From positions 2,108,001 to 2,172,000 of the forward strand of contig CBDDLD010000004.1 of the NCBI GenBank assembly GCA_965230605.1: a stretch of DNA of 64,000 bases. The letters are read 5' to 3'. The position numbers were made by a program, and so were the translations under genes. Shown piece after piece: positions 53,398 to 63,753 of this stretch. Under the pieces are notes generated by a model. That model was not told where the DNA came from and did not search any database. It saw nothing but the letters and a program-made list of their open reading frames with translations. The first letter of the stretch is position 1, and every line of letters begins with the position of its first letter. Source of the DNA: CBDDLD01 sp965230605. GTDB lineage: Bacteria; Bacteroidota; Bacteroidia; Flavobacteriales; Flavobacteriaceae.

Positions 53398-55152
53398 ATG
53401 AAAGCATTAAAACACCTCAATAAATATTTTTACAAATACAGATACCGATTACTCACTGGTATAATTATCACCATAATTGCAAAAATATTTGCGTTATTTA
53501 CGCCTAGACTTATCGGAGCCTCTATTAATGTAGTTTCTGATAAAATTAACGGAAAAATCACCGAAGAAGTTTTTAGGTCGGATTTATTAATGAACATCCT
53601 CTATCTCATCGGTGCAGCAATCGTTGCAGGGATATTCACATTCCTTATGCGCCAAACCATTATAAATGTCTCTAGATATATTGAGTATGATCTAAAAAAT
53701 GAGATCTATCAGCATTATCAGGTACTATCTTTAAATTTCTACAAATCTAATCGTACAGGAGATCTTATGAACAGAATAAGTGAAGATGTAGGTAAAGTAC
53801 GTATGTATGCAGGGCCGGCAATTATGTACTCTATAAATATGATTACTCTATTTGTAGTTGCGCTAATTTACATGATAAGTACTGCGCCTAAACTAACCTT
53901 ATACACCATGCTTCCTTTGCCAATTTTATCATTTGCCATTTACAGGCTAAGCAAAGCTATAAACAAACGCAGTACCATAGTGCAAGAGTCTTTATCTAAG
54001 TTATCTACGTTTACACAAGAAAACTTTAGTGGAATTTCAGTAATTAAGTCTTATGGTATTGAACCAAGATCTAATGCCATGTTTGGCGTTTTATCTACTG
54101 AAAATAGAGAGAAACAAATAAACCTAACAAAAGTTCAAGCGTTGTTTTTTCCAATGATGATTTTACTCATTGGCATTAGTAATATACTGGTTATTTATAT
54201 TGGAGGCACTCAATATATTAATGGTGAAATAGAAAACATCGGAACTATAGCTGAGTTCATTATATATGTGAATATGCTGACATGGCCTGTGGCTACTGTA
54301 GGATGGGTAACGTCATTAGTGCAACAAGCTGAAGCATCGCAAAAACGAATCAATGAGTTTTTAAAGCAAGAACCGGAAATTAAAAATCATACTGAAGTAA
54401 AAGATGACATTATTGGAAGTATTGCCTTTAAAAATGTGTCATTTATTTACCCTGACACAAACATTAAAGCACTAGACAATGTAAGTTTTACTGTAGATGC
54501 CGGCGAAACATTAGCCATATTAGGAAAAACCGGTTCAGGGAAATCTACCATTTTAGACTTAGTTGGCCGATTATATGATATTGGTACCGGAACGCTACTT
54601 GTAGATGATAAAGCAATAGATAAGATCAACTTACACAGTTTAAGAAACAGTATAGGGTATGTACCTCAAGACGCTTTCCTGTTTTCTGACACCATAAAGA
54701 ATAATATTAAGTTTGGTAAAGAAAATGCCACTGATGAAGACGTTATAGAAGCTGCTAAACTCGCAAAGGTTCATAAAAACATTATCAAATTTAATGATGG
54801 CTATGAAACCATTCTTGGAGAACGTGGCATTACATTATCCGGAGGTCAAAAACAACGTATCTCCATTGCGAGAGCAATTATAAAATCGCCAGAAATACTA
54901 CTTTTTGATGATTGTTTATCGGCAGTAGACACTGAAACCGAAGAGAAAATATTAAAAAACTTAAATAAAGTCTCTAAAGAAAAAACGACCATTATTGTGA
55001 GTCATAGAGTATCATCTGCTAAAAATGCTGATAAAATTATTGTGCTAGATGAAGGTAAGATTATTCAGACAGGAACTCACAAATCCCTAATAAACACTGA
55101 TGGTTATTACAAAGATTTATATCTGAAACAGCTCTCAGAAAAAGAAATGTAA
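53398..55152 (+). CDS. ABC exporter, MsbA/multidrug type
   Basis: A 584-residue half-transporter with a membrane domain of six helices (about 18-310) and an ATPase domain. The ATPase has Walker A LGKTGSGKST, Q-loop GYVPQDAFLF, signature LSGGQKQRISIARAI, Walker B ILLFDDCLSAVD and switch SHRVSSAKNADK. It works as a dimer. The substrate could be a lipid or a drug; sequence does not decide. The start codon is discussed in the findings because the promoter lies against it. Confidence 0.93.
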   Translation: MKALKHLNKYFYKYRYRLLTGIIITIIAKIFALFTPRLIGASINVVSDKINGKITEEVFRSDLLMNILYLIGAAIVAGIFTFLMRQTIINVSRYIEYDLKNEIYQHYQVLSLNFYKSNRTGDLMNRISEDVGKVRMYAGPAIMYSINMITLFVVALIYMISTAPKLTLYTMLPLPILSFAIYRLSKAINKRSTIVQESLSKLSTFTQENFSGISVIKSYGIEPRSNAMFGVLSTENREKQINLTKVQALFFPMMILLIGISNILVIYIGGTQYINGEIENIGTIAEFIIYVNMLTWPVATVGWVTSLVQQAEASQKRINEFLKQEPEIKNHTEVKDDIIGSIAFKNVSFIYPDTNIKALDNVSFTVDAGETLAILGKTGSGKSTILDLVGRLYDIGTGTLLVDDKAIDKINLHSLRNSIGYVPQDAFLFSDTIKNNIKFGKENATDEDVIEAAKLAKVHKNIIKFNDGYETILGERGITLSGGQKQRISIARAIIKSPEILLFDDCLSAVDTETEEKILKNLNKVSKEKTTIIVSHRVSSAKNADKIIVLDEGKIIQTGTHKSLINTDGYYKDLYLKQLSEKEM

Positions 55153-55219
55153 CAATTTGTTGGTTACTATTCTTTTTTTTTAGATTTTTGGGTGAAATTT
55201 AAAATACTACAACTGAGTT

Positions 55220-55606
55220 ATGAGTGATTACGGAATGATGGACAAAGAAGAAATTTATTCGAAAGTTTTAAGAGCAGGTAGACGTACTTATTTCTTTGAT
55301 GTACGAGCTACAAAGGCAGGTGACTACTATCTTACGATTACAGAAAGTAAGAAATTTACAAATGATGATGGTTCATTTCATTACAAAAAGCACAAGATCT
55401 ATTTGTACAAAGAAGATTTTTCTGAATTCAAAGAAATCTTGGCTGAAATGACAGACTACATTATAAATGAAAAAGGCGAAGAAGTAATAAGTGAACGCCA
55501 CCAAAAAGATTATAAGCGTGAAAGTGATTATTCTGATGATTCAACAGAAACATCTGAAGCTGAAAGTCCAGAAAATTTTACAGACATAAGTTTTGAAGAC
55601 ATTTAA
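55220..55606 (+). CDS. DUF3276 PUR-like nucleic-acid-binding protein
   Basis: A 128-residue protein with a PUR-alpha-like domain (about 8-85): KVLRAGRRTYFFDVRATKAGDYYLTI is the central strand pair, and the C-terminus is acidic and disordered (ESDYSDDSTETSEAESPE). PUR domains bind single-stranded DNA or RNA in eukaryotes and in Borrelia. The bacterial role here is unknown. A separate transcript ended by a terminator. Confidence 0.88.
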   Translation: MSDYGMMDKEEIYSKVLRAGRRTYFFDVRATKAGDYYLTITESKKFTNDDGSFHYKKHKIYLYKEDFSEFKEILAEMTDYIINEKGEEVISERHQKDYKRESDYSDDSTETSEAESPENFTDISFEDI

Positions 55607-55629
55607 GACAACTCTGTTAAAATAACACA

Positions 55630-55660
55630 AAAACCGTTACCCTTAGTAACGGTTTTTTTA
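55630..55660 (+). terminator. terminator of the DUF3276 gene
   Basis: AAAACCGTTAC and GTAACGGTTTT pair around CCTTA, followed by Ts. Confidence 0.92.
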
Positions 55661-55688
55661 TTTTTATGAACTAACTAACTCAAGTATT

Positions 55689-58196
55689 ATGCAACGTATT
55701 CTATTATGCTTTTTAGCATTATGTCAGTTTTCATGGTCTCAAGATACTGTAGACTTATCTTACTATTTGCCAAATAACATATCCTATGACTCTAATATCC
55801 CAACACCAAAAAGTGTTATTGGTCATGAAGTTGGAGAATGGCATATTACCCACGATAAATTAGTTCAGTATATGTATGCCCTTGATGCTGCTTCAGATAG
55901 GATTACTATTGAGAATCGAGGAAAAACTTTTGAAGGTAGACCTCTTCTGCTATTAACGATAACATCTCCAGGAAACCATAGCAATATAAATGCTATCAAC
56001 AAAGCGCATATAGAAGCTACAGAATCTAATAATGCTGATGTAGACAATCGCCCTATAGTTGTTTATCATGGGTATTCTATACACGGTAATGAATCTAGTG
56101 GTTCTAATGCTGCACTAGTTGCTGCTTACTATTTAGCTGCTGCTCAAGGGCCTGAAATTGAGTCTTTGTTAAAAAATACGATTATTCTATTGGATCCTGT
56201 GTTAAACCCAGATGGGTTACAACGTTTTGCATATTGGGCTAACACCAACAAAAGTCAAAACCTTAACCCAGACCCTAACGACAGAGAATACAGTGAAGTA
56301 TGGCCTGGCGGGCGAACAAATCATTACTGGTTTGATATGAATAGAGATTGGTTACCTGTTCAACAACCTGAGTCTAGGGCTAGAATTACTAGTTTCCATA
56401 AGTGGTTACCTAATATATTAACGGACCATCATGAAATGGGAACCAATTCTACCTTCTTTTTCCAACCCGGAATACCGTCTCGAACCCATCCTTTAACACC
56501 ACAACTTAATCAAGACCTTACCAAAGGTATTGCTACGTATCATGCTAAAGCTTTAGATAAAATTGGATCGCTTTATTATTCTGAAGAGAGCTTTGATGAC
56601 TTCTATTATGGTAAAGGGTCTACATTCCCTGACATTAATGGTGGTATTGGGATTTTATTTGAACAAGCTAGTTCCAGAGGACACATTCAAGAAAGTGTTA
56701 ATGGCCTCCTTACCTTCCCGTTCACAATAAAAAATCAATTTACCGTAACATTATCAACACTAGAAGCAGCCAATGGTATGCGAAAAGAAATTCTCCAATA
56801 CCAGCATAATTTTTTTAAAAATGCTAGAAACGAAGCCTCAAGAAAAGGGACTAAAGCTATTGTATTTGGAAATGAAAAAGATGCTGCCAAAACATATCAT
56901 TTAGCAGAGATATTAAATCGTCATAAGATTCAATTCCATAATATTAAAAGCGATTTCTCTATCAATGGAAAACAGTATAAAAAAGGCTATGCATACGTGG
57001 TTCCTAAAAATCAAAAGAACACACGACTTATAGATGCCATGTTCGAAAAGCGAACCACATTTAAAGACAGTTTATTCTATGATGTATCTGCTTGGACATT
57101 CCCATTAGCATTCGATCTGGATTATGCCGAAACAACAACAGCTAATGCAGGTGAAGTGGTTACCGATCTTAAACATCAATCGGGTAATGTAAGTGCTAAA
57201 AGTAATTATGCTTATCTAGTAGAATGGCACGAATACTACTCCCCTAAGTTTATGTATAACGTTCTTAAAAAGGGGTTACGAGCTAAGGTAAGTATGAAGC
57301 AGTTTAAAGCTAATGGCAAATCTTACGATTATGGAACTATTATGATACCTGCTAAAAATCAGAATTTAAGTGCTGACGAGATATACACGTTCTTGAATAA
57401 TCAGGCAAAAGAAGCTCATATTAAAGTTGATGCGGTATCTACAGGTCTAAATGATGGAATAGATCTTGGAAGTAATAATTTTAGAGCCTTACAACTCCCT
57501 AAAATCGCCTTATTAGTAGGTGACGGTATGACATCTTATGATGCTGGTGAAATATGGCACTTATTAGATACCAGATATGACATTCCTGTCACCAAATTAG
57601 ACACCAGAAACTTTGGTAGAACTAACTTAGACCGATATAACGTAGTCATCATGGTTAATTCTTTTTCAGGTTTAAATGACGCCAACACTAAGAAGCTAAA
57701 ATCCTGGATTCAGAATGGCGGAACACTTATAGCCTATAGAAATGCATTGCGTTGGTTAAATTCTAAAGAGCTCATGAAAATTGACTTTAAGAAGAATAAC
57801 CTAACGGCAAAAAATATCTCCTATGAACAACGTGGTAATTTTAGAGGTGCTCAAGTCATTGGGGGCGCTATTTTTGAAGCTAAGCAAGACCGGTCACACC
57901 CTATAAACTTTGGTTATAAAAATGATAGAATAGCTTTATTCAGAAACACAACACTGTTCATAAATCCGGATAAGGACAGCTATGATAATCCTTTACAGTA
58001 TACTAAGGACCCTCTTCTTAGCGGTTATATCTCAAAGCGAAATAAAGACAGTTTAAGTCTTAGCGTGCCTTTGAAAATTGGAGGTATTGGACGGGGTAAT
58101 ATTGTTGCATTTACGGATAACACTAACTTTAGAGCATTTTGGTATGGCACCAATAAGTTGTTAATGAATGCTATATTCTTTAGAAACGACTATTAA
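55689..58196 (+). CDS. secreted M14 family zinc carboxypeptidase
   Basis: An 835-residue exported protease with a signal peptide (about 1-17). The M14 catalytic domain (about 55-380) has the zinc motif H132-GNE135 (in YHGYSIHGNESSGS), a third ligand near residue 247 (LTDHHEMGTN), and FEQASSRGH. A long C-terminal part (about 400-835) includes a segment with GDGMTSYDAGEIWHLLD, like the class I glutamine-amidotransferase-like domain often fused in Bacteroidota. It probably trims peptides in the periplasm or outside. Its stop overlaps the convergent CsaA gene by four bases. Confidence 0.9.
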   Translation: MQRILLCFLALCQFSWSQDTVDLSYYLPNNISYDSNIPTPKSVIGHEVGEWHITHDKLVQYMYALDAASDRITIENRGKTFEGRPLLLLTITSPGNHSNINAINKAHIEATESNNADVDNRPIVVYHGYSIHGNESSGSNAALVAAYYLAAAQGPEIESLLKNTIILLDPVLNPDGLQRFAYWANTNKSQNLNPDPNDREYSEVWPGGRTNHYWFDMNRDWLPVQQPESRARITSFHKWLPNILTDHHEMGTNSTFFFQPGIPSRTHPLTPQLNQDLTKGIATYHAKALDKIGSLYYSEESFDDFYYGKGSTFPDINGGIGILFEQASSRGHIQESVNGLLTFPFTIKNQFTVTLSTLEAANGMRKEILQYQHNFFKNARNEASRKGTKAIVFGNEKDAAKTYHLAEILNRHKIQFHNIKSDFSINGKQYKKGYAYVVPKNQKNTRLIDAMFEKRTTFKDSLFYDVSAWTFPLAFDLDYAETTTANAGEVVTDLKHQSGNVSAKSNYAYLVEWHEYYSPKFMYNVLKKGLRAKVSMKQFKANGKSYDYGTIMIPAKNQNLSADEIYTFLNNQAKEAHIKVDAVSTGLNDGIDLGSNNFRALQLPKIALLVGDGMTSYDAGEIWHLLDTRYDIPVTKLDTRNFGRTNLDRYNVVIMVNSFSGLNDANTKKLKSWIQNGGTLIAYRNALRWLNSKELMKIDFKKNNLTAKNISYEQRGNFRGAQVIGGAIFEAKQDRSHPINFGYKNDRIALFRNTTLFINPDKDSYDNPLQYTKDPLLSGYISKRNKDSLSLSVPLKIGGIGRGNIVAFTDNTNFRAFWYGTNKLLMNAIFFRNDY

Positions 58197-58525
58197 TTTA
58201 CTGTAGAACCGTTTTTTACTTTAGATTCCGGTTTCAAGAGAAAGACATCTTTTTCTTTTACGGCACCCATAACCAAACATTCGCTCATAAAATTTGCAAT
58301 CTGCTTTTTGGGGAAGTTGACTACTGCAACGATTTGTCTTCCTTGGAGGTCTTCTTTGCTGTAGAGTGTTGTAATTTGTGCTGATGATTTTTTTACACCA
58401 AGATCTCCAAAATCTATAGTGAGCTGATAGGCAGAGTTTCTAGCTTTTGGAAAGTCATTCACTTCTATTATGGTTCCAACGCGTAAATCGACCTTTGTAA
58501 AGTCTTCAAAAGTAATTATATCCAT
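58193..58525 (-). CDS. CsaA-like tRNA-binding protein
   Basis: A 110-residue OB-fold protein: FTKVDLRVGTIIEVNDFPKA and FGDLGVKKSSAQIT, with GRQIVAVVNFPKKQI near the end. This is the tRNA-binding domain also found at the C-terminus of methionyl-tRNA synthetase and in CsaA/Ygjh, proposed to act as a chaperone. It overlaps the M14 gene tail to tail. Confidence 0.9.
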   Translation of the reverse strand: MDIITFEDFTKVDLRVGTIIEVNDFPKARNSAYQLTIDFGDLGVKKSSAQITTLYSKEDLQGRQIVAVVNFPKKQIANFMSECLVMGAVKEKDVFLLKPESKVKNGSTVN

Positions 58526-58642
58526 GCATCCAAATTAACAAAAAAGGGATGAAAATATTAAAAAACATTTCGATTTAACCTTTAAATGATTAATTTTAAG
58601 ATGATTCCATCTCTCCACGGATAACTTTCTAAATCATTCGAA

Positions 58643-61600
58643 GTGAAATATCGAATCACTCTTCTTGTCGCATTTTTTTTAATCAGTTTCCCCGTTGTTT
58701 ACACTCAAGTTTATGATGTTGCCAGATATGCAGATGATAGCGGGTTACCATCAAGAATTGTTAGAGATGTGATCCAAGACCATAACGGTTTTCTTTGGGT
58801 GGCTGGTAATAATGGGCTCTACAAGTTTGATGGGCAAAATTTTTACCCGTTCTACTCCAATTTAAAAGATTCAACAGGCTTAAGAGATAATAAGATTACG
58901 GCAGTTTTAGAAAGTAATGATCATAAAATATGGATTGGTACTCCAAAAGGTTTACATGTTTTAGAGGATGATGCTATTTCATATTTCACTTTAAGTACGA
59001 ATCTAAAAAATGATCATAATTATATAAGAAGTCTTGTTGAAGATGATGAAGGTAATATATGGGTAGGCACATATGGAGGACTCTTCGTTATTGATAAAGA
59101 TAATGTAAATGCCTTCTTCGTTTCAGATCCGGAAATTGGTCAAATTCCTGAAAAACCGATTAGTGGACTTTCGAAAAACAAGAATAACAGTATTTGGATT
59201 GTCACCAATAATAATGAAGTATTTGTAAATACAAATGAAAGCTTTTTTAAGTTTAAAGAAGTAAACCTCACCTTTGACAAAGATGTTGCTGATAAAGGCG
59301 TGACTCTCTTTCATATTATGGATTATAATGAGCGGTTTATGCTTGCTGAATCTAATGGAGGTTTGTTAAAAGCAACTTTTAAAAGTGATTACCATTTACA
59401 TCTAAGTCATTTTAAAGATGCGGATAACACACCAATTGCAACAGAAAATATTTATCGTGCTATGGTTGATCACCAAGGGCATATATGGACAGCCACTTGG
59501 AGTAATTGGTTTAAGAAATACAGGGTTGATGGGGAGCATCTTATAGAACAGGAAGTCATAGGTTCTGAGGGAACTTTTTTATCTATGTCTAGTAATGCGA
59601 TGTCTGTATATGAAGACAAGCAAAACAACATTTGGATTCCTAATACCAATGGTCTATACAGGTTAACTACAACTGATAATAGTATTAATAAATTTCCCCC
59701 CGCGTATTTACCAGATTGCATTTCAGAAGGGTTGAGCGTATATGCTATAGCAGAAGATGCCGGAGGTCATTTATGGGTGACTACACCCATAGATGTATAT
59801 CGTTTCAAAAAAACAGACTTATATCGTGATAAGTGTCCCACAGATTACATTCATATAAGAGATAAAAATTTGAACTTAGTACGTTATCTCCTTATAGACA
59901 GTAAAAACAGATTGTGGCTAGGTGCTGAAAACGGACTTAGCGTCACTCAATTAGATAAAGATTTCAACCCGGGGAAATTTATACGATTTACAACTCAACA
60001 TGGTTTACCACATAACTGGTGTCAGCGTATATTTGAAGAAGATGAAAATAATTTTTGGATAGGCAATTATGGCGGCCTTGTAAAATTAACCATTAACCAT
60101 TCGAATATAGAAGATAGCACTTTCAAGGTCTATGAATCTGATCATACAGATAAAGCAACACTGGTTAACTCCTACACTATGGAAATTACCAATGATAAAA
60201 AGGGTAATACATGGATAGGTACATTCTTTGGTTTAAGCAAATTAATTTCTGAGGAAGGTGAAGGTACATTTGCTAACTATTTAAGTGATCCAAAAGATTA
60301 TGAAAGCTTGAGTAATGATGCCATAAAAAGAGTGTTTTGTGATCAATTAGGAAGACTTTGGATTGGTACTCAGACTGGGTTAAATCTATACGATGATAAG
60401 ACAGATACATTCATTCAGTTTGGAAGAAATGAAGGATTGCCGTCTGAGTATATTCTAGGTATTGAAGAAGACTCCAAAGGGTTTCTTTGGATTGCTACTA
60501 CAAATGGTGTAATAAGAGCTAAATATGATGCTTTAAATAAAACGTTCAACACCATCACACATTATACAAAGAATTCGGGCTTAACCGATAATATTACCTA
60601 CAGAAATGCTATACACATAGATCATGAGGATACTGTTTTTATTGGTAGTAGAAATGGCCTAAGTATTATAGATAAAGAAAGAAATAAAAGTGAACCTCAA
60701 CCATATAATATTGCAGTTACATCTATAGAATCTATAAAAAAAGACACTTCTGGCTTTAACCCTATTCCATTTAATCACTCTGAACATATTAAACTATCCC
60801 ATTCTGAAAACTCTATAAAAATCAACTACGCGGTTCTAGACTTAAGCCGCCCAAAATCTAATACCTATCGTCATAAGATCCTTCCACTCAATGACCAATG
60901 GATAGAAACAAATAACAATTCTGAAATAACTTATTATAATTTAAGTCCAGGAGAATATGAGATTATTTTAGATGGCAGTAATAACAATAATAGTTGGTCT
61001 AGCAACCCACTCACTATTAATTTTATAATAGCCCCTCCATTTTGGAAGTCTACTCTGGCCAAAATACTATATCTACTGCTTGCCATTGGTATTATTAGAA
61101 TGCTCTATGTGTTTAGAATTCGGAGACATATGCAAAAGCTAGAGCAGCAACTACAGTTAGAACGGGCTCTGGTTAACGAACGTGAGCAATTAAGACAGGA
61201 GAATACAGCTGATTTTCATGATGAATTAGGTTCTAAAGTGACGAAAATATCGTTATTCTTAACACTAGCCGAACGGAATCTGAAAGAGAAAAAAGATCCC
61301 ACAGAATGGTTTTCAAAAATAAGAGATAATGTAAAAGACCTATCCGGTGGATTCCGTGACTTATTATGGGTGATAGACCCTAAAAAAGACAGTCTGCATG
61401 ACACCGTTTTAAGGCTCAAGGACTATGCTGAGGATTTGTTTAATAACGGGCTTAAACAATTCAGGATTAGAGGTCACCTTATAGATAGAACTGATATCTT
61501 TTTAGACCCACAAACCAAAAAGCAGGTGGTCATGATTTTTAAAGAGGCCATGAACAATTGTGCAAAATATTCTGAATGCAATAATGTAGCGCTCAGTATT

Positions 61601-61816
61601 GAATCTAAGGAACATTATTCGACCATAGAACTTGTTGATGACGGCATTGGGTTTGATGTTGAAAAAAAGTCTAAAGGGAGAGGGTTAAAAAATATGGTTG
61701 CGCGTGCTAAAAAAGTGAACGCTGAGATAACCATAAAGTCAAATAGTGAAGGGACCACCATCCGTATGGACAGAATACCACATATGAGGGATAATTATAA
61801 AGAAAAAGAGGCTTAA
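58643..61816 (+). CDS. sensor histidine kinase with beta-propeller periplasmic domain
   Basis: A 1057-residue membrane sensor. After a signal peptide (about 1-22) come about 14 two-component-regulator propeller repeats with the G-L-W-I-G pattern (NNIWIPNTNGLYRL, GRLWIGTQTGLNLYDD), then a Y_Y_Y-type domain, one membrane helix (about 800-820) and a HisKA_3-type kinase. The phosphorylated histidine is H859 in DFHDELGSK. An ATPase domain follows with EAMNNCAKYSE and DDGIGFDV. GTG is the start codon at 58643; the frame is closed six codons upstream. The response-regulator gene follows after 11 bases. Confidence 0.93.
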   Translation: MKYRITLLVAFFLISFPVVYTQVYDVARYADDSGLPSRIVRDVIQDHNGFLWVAGNNGLYKFDGQNFYPFYSNLKDSTGLRDNKITAVLESNDHKIWIGTPKGLHVLEDDAISYFTLSTNLKNDHNYIRSLVEDDEGNIWVGTYGGLFVIDKDNVNAFFVSDPEIGQIPEKPISGLSKNKNNSIWIVTNNNEVFVNTNESFFKFKEVNLTFDKDVADKGVTLFHIMDYNERFMLAESNGGLLKATFKSDYHLHLSHFKDADNTPIATENIYRAMVDHQGHIWTATWSNWFKKYRVDGEHLIEQEVIGSEGTFLSMSSNAMSVYEDKQNNIWIPNTNGLYRLTTTDNSINKFPPAYLPDCISEGLSVYAIAEDAGGHLWVTTPIDVYRFKKTDLYRDKCPTDYIHIRDKNLNLVRYLLIDSKNRLWLGAENGLSVTQLDKDFNPGKFIRFTTQHGLPHNWCQRIFEEDENNFWIGNYGGLVKLTINHSNIEDSTFKVYESDHTDKATLVNSYTMEITNDKKGNTWIGTFFGLSKLISEEGEGTFANYLSDPKDYESLSNDAIKRVFCDQLGRLWIGTQTGLNLYDDKTDTFIQFGRNEGLPSEYILGIEEDSKGFLWIATTNGVIRAKYDALNKTFNTITHYTKNSGLTDNITYRNAIHIDHEDTVFIGSRNGLSIIDKERNKSEPQPYNIAVTSIESIKKDTSGFNPIPFNHSEHIKLSHSENSIKINYAVLDLSRPKSNTYRHKILPLNDQWIETNNNSEITYYNLSPGEYEIILDGSNNNNSWSSNPLTINFIIAPPFWKSTLAKILYLLLAIGIIRMLYVFRIRRHMQKLEQQLQLERALVNEREQLRQENTADFHDELGSKVTKISLFLTLAERNLKEKKDPTEWFSKIRDNVKDLSGGFRDLLWVIDPKKDSLHDTVLRLKDYAEDLFNNGLKQFRIRGHLIDRTDIFLDPQTKKQVVMIFKEAMNNCAKYSECNNVALSIESKEHYSTIELVDDGIGFDVEKKSKGRGLKNMVARAKKVNAEITIKSNSEGTTIRMDRIPHMRDNYKEKEA

Positions 61817-61827
61817 CTTAGCTAAGA

Positions 61828-62454
61828 ATGAAGGATGAAACTATTCATATAGCCATTGTAGAGGATGATAATGAGATTCGCCAGACCTTAACACTCATTA
61901 TAGATGGTTCTCAAGGATTTTCTTGTAAATATGCTTTTCCTGATGGAGAATCTGCTATAGCATCTATTGAAAACCTTCCAATAGATGTTGTTTTAATGGA
62001 TATTGACTTGCCTGGCAAGTCTGGTATTGAAGTTACTCGTCACTTAAAAAAAAGATGTCCAGAATTAGATTTTATAATGCTTACCGTACAATCTGATGAT
62101 GATTCTATCTTTGAGTCCCTTTGTGTTGGTGCTTCAGGCTATTTGTTGAAAGACACTAACCCTGCGGATCTTTTAGTACATATAAAAGAAGTCTATGATG
62201 GAGGCTCTCCTATGAGCAGTCAGATAGCAAGACGTATTATAAACTCGTTCCGAATTATTGACAACCCACTGTCTGAACGAGAAACTCAAGTCCTCAAAAT
62301 GCTAAGTAGAGGTATGAATTATAAAGAAGTAGCATCTGAAATTTTCTTAAGTCCACATACAGTAAAAACACATATCAAAAACATCTACACCAAACTTCAT
62401 GTGAACAGTCGTGCGGAAGCTATTTATAAGGCATTTAAGCAACGACTGATATAA
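61828..62454 (+). CDS. LuxR-type response regulator
   Basis: A 208-residue regulator of the NarL/FixJ class. The receiver domain (about 5-120) has phosphoacceptor D58 in VVLMDIDLPGKSG and LTVQSDDD near the switch. The C-terminal HTH (about 140-205) has LSERETQVLKMLSRGMNYKE and LSPHTVKTHIKNIYTKL. It is the partner of the propeller kinase encoded just upstream. The target genes cannot be told, but the OmpA-family gene follows. Confidence 0.95.
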   Translation: MKDETIHIAIVEDDNEIRQTLTLIIDGSQGFSCKYAFPDGESAIASIENLPIDVVLMDIDLPGKSGIEVTRHLKKRCPELDFIMLTVQSDDDSIFESLCVGASGYLLKDTNPADLLVHIKEVYDGGSPMSSQIARRIINSFRIIDNPLSERETQVLKMLSRGMNYKEVASEIFLSPHTVKTHIKNIYTKLHVNSRAEAIYKAFKQRLI

Positions 62455-62552
62455 AATTTGTTTTCATTTTAATAGAAATACCCCATTTAGGCGATTGACT
62501 TAATACTCTGCAAAACAGACATTTGCAATCTATTAATCAATGAAATAAACAA

Positions 62553-63698
62553 ATGAAAACTACAAAACTCATCCAATTGTGCTCCATCGTTTTTATGTTA
62601 TCCTTTACTACATCTATGTATAGCCAATCGCTAGGAGATGTTATAAAGAAAGAAGCCAAAAAAGTTGCGGATAAAATAGACGGAAAAAAGAAAAAGAAAA
62701 AAAGTACTGATGTTATTACCAATGGAAATCATAAGCCTATCGATAATTTTATCTCAGGTAATATGGTATTCATGGATAATTTTGACAATGAAAGAGCCGG
62801 AGAATTCCCAAGTAAATGGACACATCTAAGCGGTACCTTACAAAACGCACAGATGCCAATCTTTGGGAAAAGAGAAGGTGTAGCTCAATTCATCTCTAGC
62901 AGTTCTATGAAACCAACCTTCAATAATGATGACTATTTAGGAGATTCATTTAAAATAGAAGGACAGTTCTTTTTCCACGGTAGAGGCAACGAATCTTATA
63001 CACTTAATCTCATGAATAATAATGATCCGTATAGAGCTTATCAAATCACGATTAGAGGTGATGGTATTGTACCAGCAGGATCTAGTTCAGAATATGCCAG
63101 AATGCCTAATAAATTACCATCTCCTGGGTGGCGCACTGTACAATTATCATTTAACAAAGGGGTGTTAAAAGTGTTTTATGAAGGCTATCAACTTATTAAT
63201 ATTCCTGACCTTAAAAAAACCAATGACCGTGATATCGATAGATTTACCCACTTAGAGTTAAGTGCTTTATCGTCATCATCAAGCAATTATAAAGCGATGA
63301 TCAATTACATAGCCATTGCGCATAGAGGTTTACCGCTTTACAAGCGCTTAGTTACTGAAGGGCGTCTTATATTTTATGATATTCTTTTTGACAATGATTC
63401 TTATTTCATAAAACCTTCTTCATACCCTACTATTGATCGAATCGCAAACATGCTTAAGGAAAACCCCGGAATCTCTATACAAATAGAAGGGCATACAGAT
63501 TCTAATGGTACTAGAGAGTCTAATCAAGTACTATCAGAAAATCGGGCTAAAGCTGTGATGTATTACCTGAAAAATAAGGGTATCAATATTAATAGATTAT
63601 CTACTGTTGGTTTTGGGGAAGATAAACCTATCGCTTTTGGGAATAATGAAGAAGCCTGGATGAAAAATCGACGTGTAGAGATTGTATACATGCACTAA
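62553..63698 (+). CDS. OmpA family protein
   Basis: A 381-residue envelope protein: signal peptide (about 1-24, ending SMYSQS) and a lysine-rich stretch GKKKKKKST encoded by an A-rich tract (62684-62702). A central jelly-roll-like domain follows (about 70-260, with FDNERAGEFPSKW near its start). The C-terminal OmpA peptidoglycan-binding domain (about 275-381) has IEGHTDSNGTRESNQVLSEN and NRRVEIVY. It links the outer membrane to the cell wall. It lies 98 bp after the response regulator. Confidence 0.9.
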   Translation: MKTTKLIQLCSIVFMLSFTTSMYSQSLGDVIKKEAKKVADKIDGKKKKKKSTDVITNGNHKPIDNFISGNMVFMDNFDNERAGEFPSKWTHLSGTLQNAQMPIFGKREGVAQFISSSSMKPTFNNDDYLGDSFKIEGQFFFHGRGNESYTLNLMNNNDPYRAYQITIRGDGIVPAGSSSEYARMPNKLPSPGWRTVQLSFNKGVLKVFYEGYQLINIPDLKKTNDRDIDRFTHLELSALSSSSSNYKAMINYIAIAHRGLPLYKRLVTEGRLIFYDILFDNDSYFIKPSSYPTIDRIANMLKENPGISIQIEGHTDSNGTRESNQVLSENRAKAVMYYLKNKGININRLSTVGFGEDKPIAFGNNEEAWMKNRRVEIVYMH

Positions 63699-63753
63699 TT
63701 AATCATAATGAAAGGGGTATATCTATACTCCTTTCTTCTTTTAAACAATTCAG

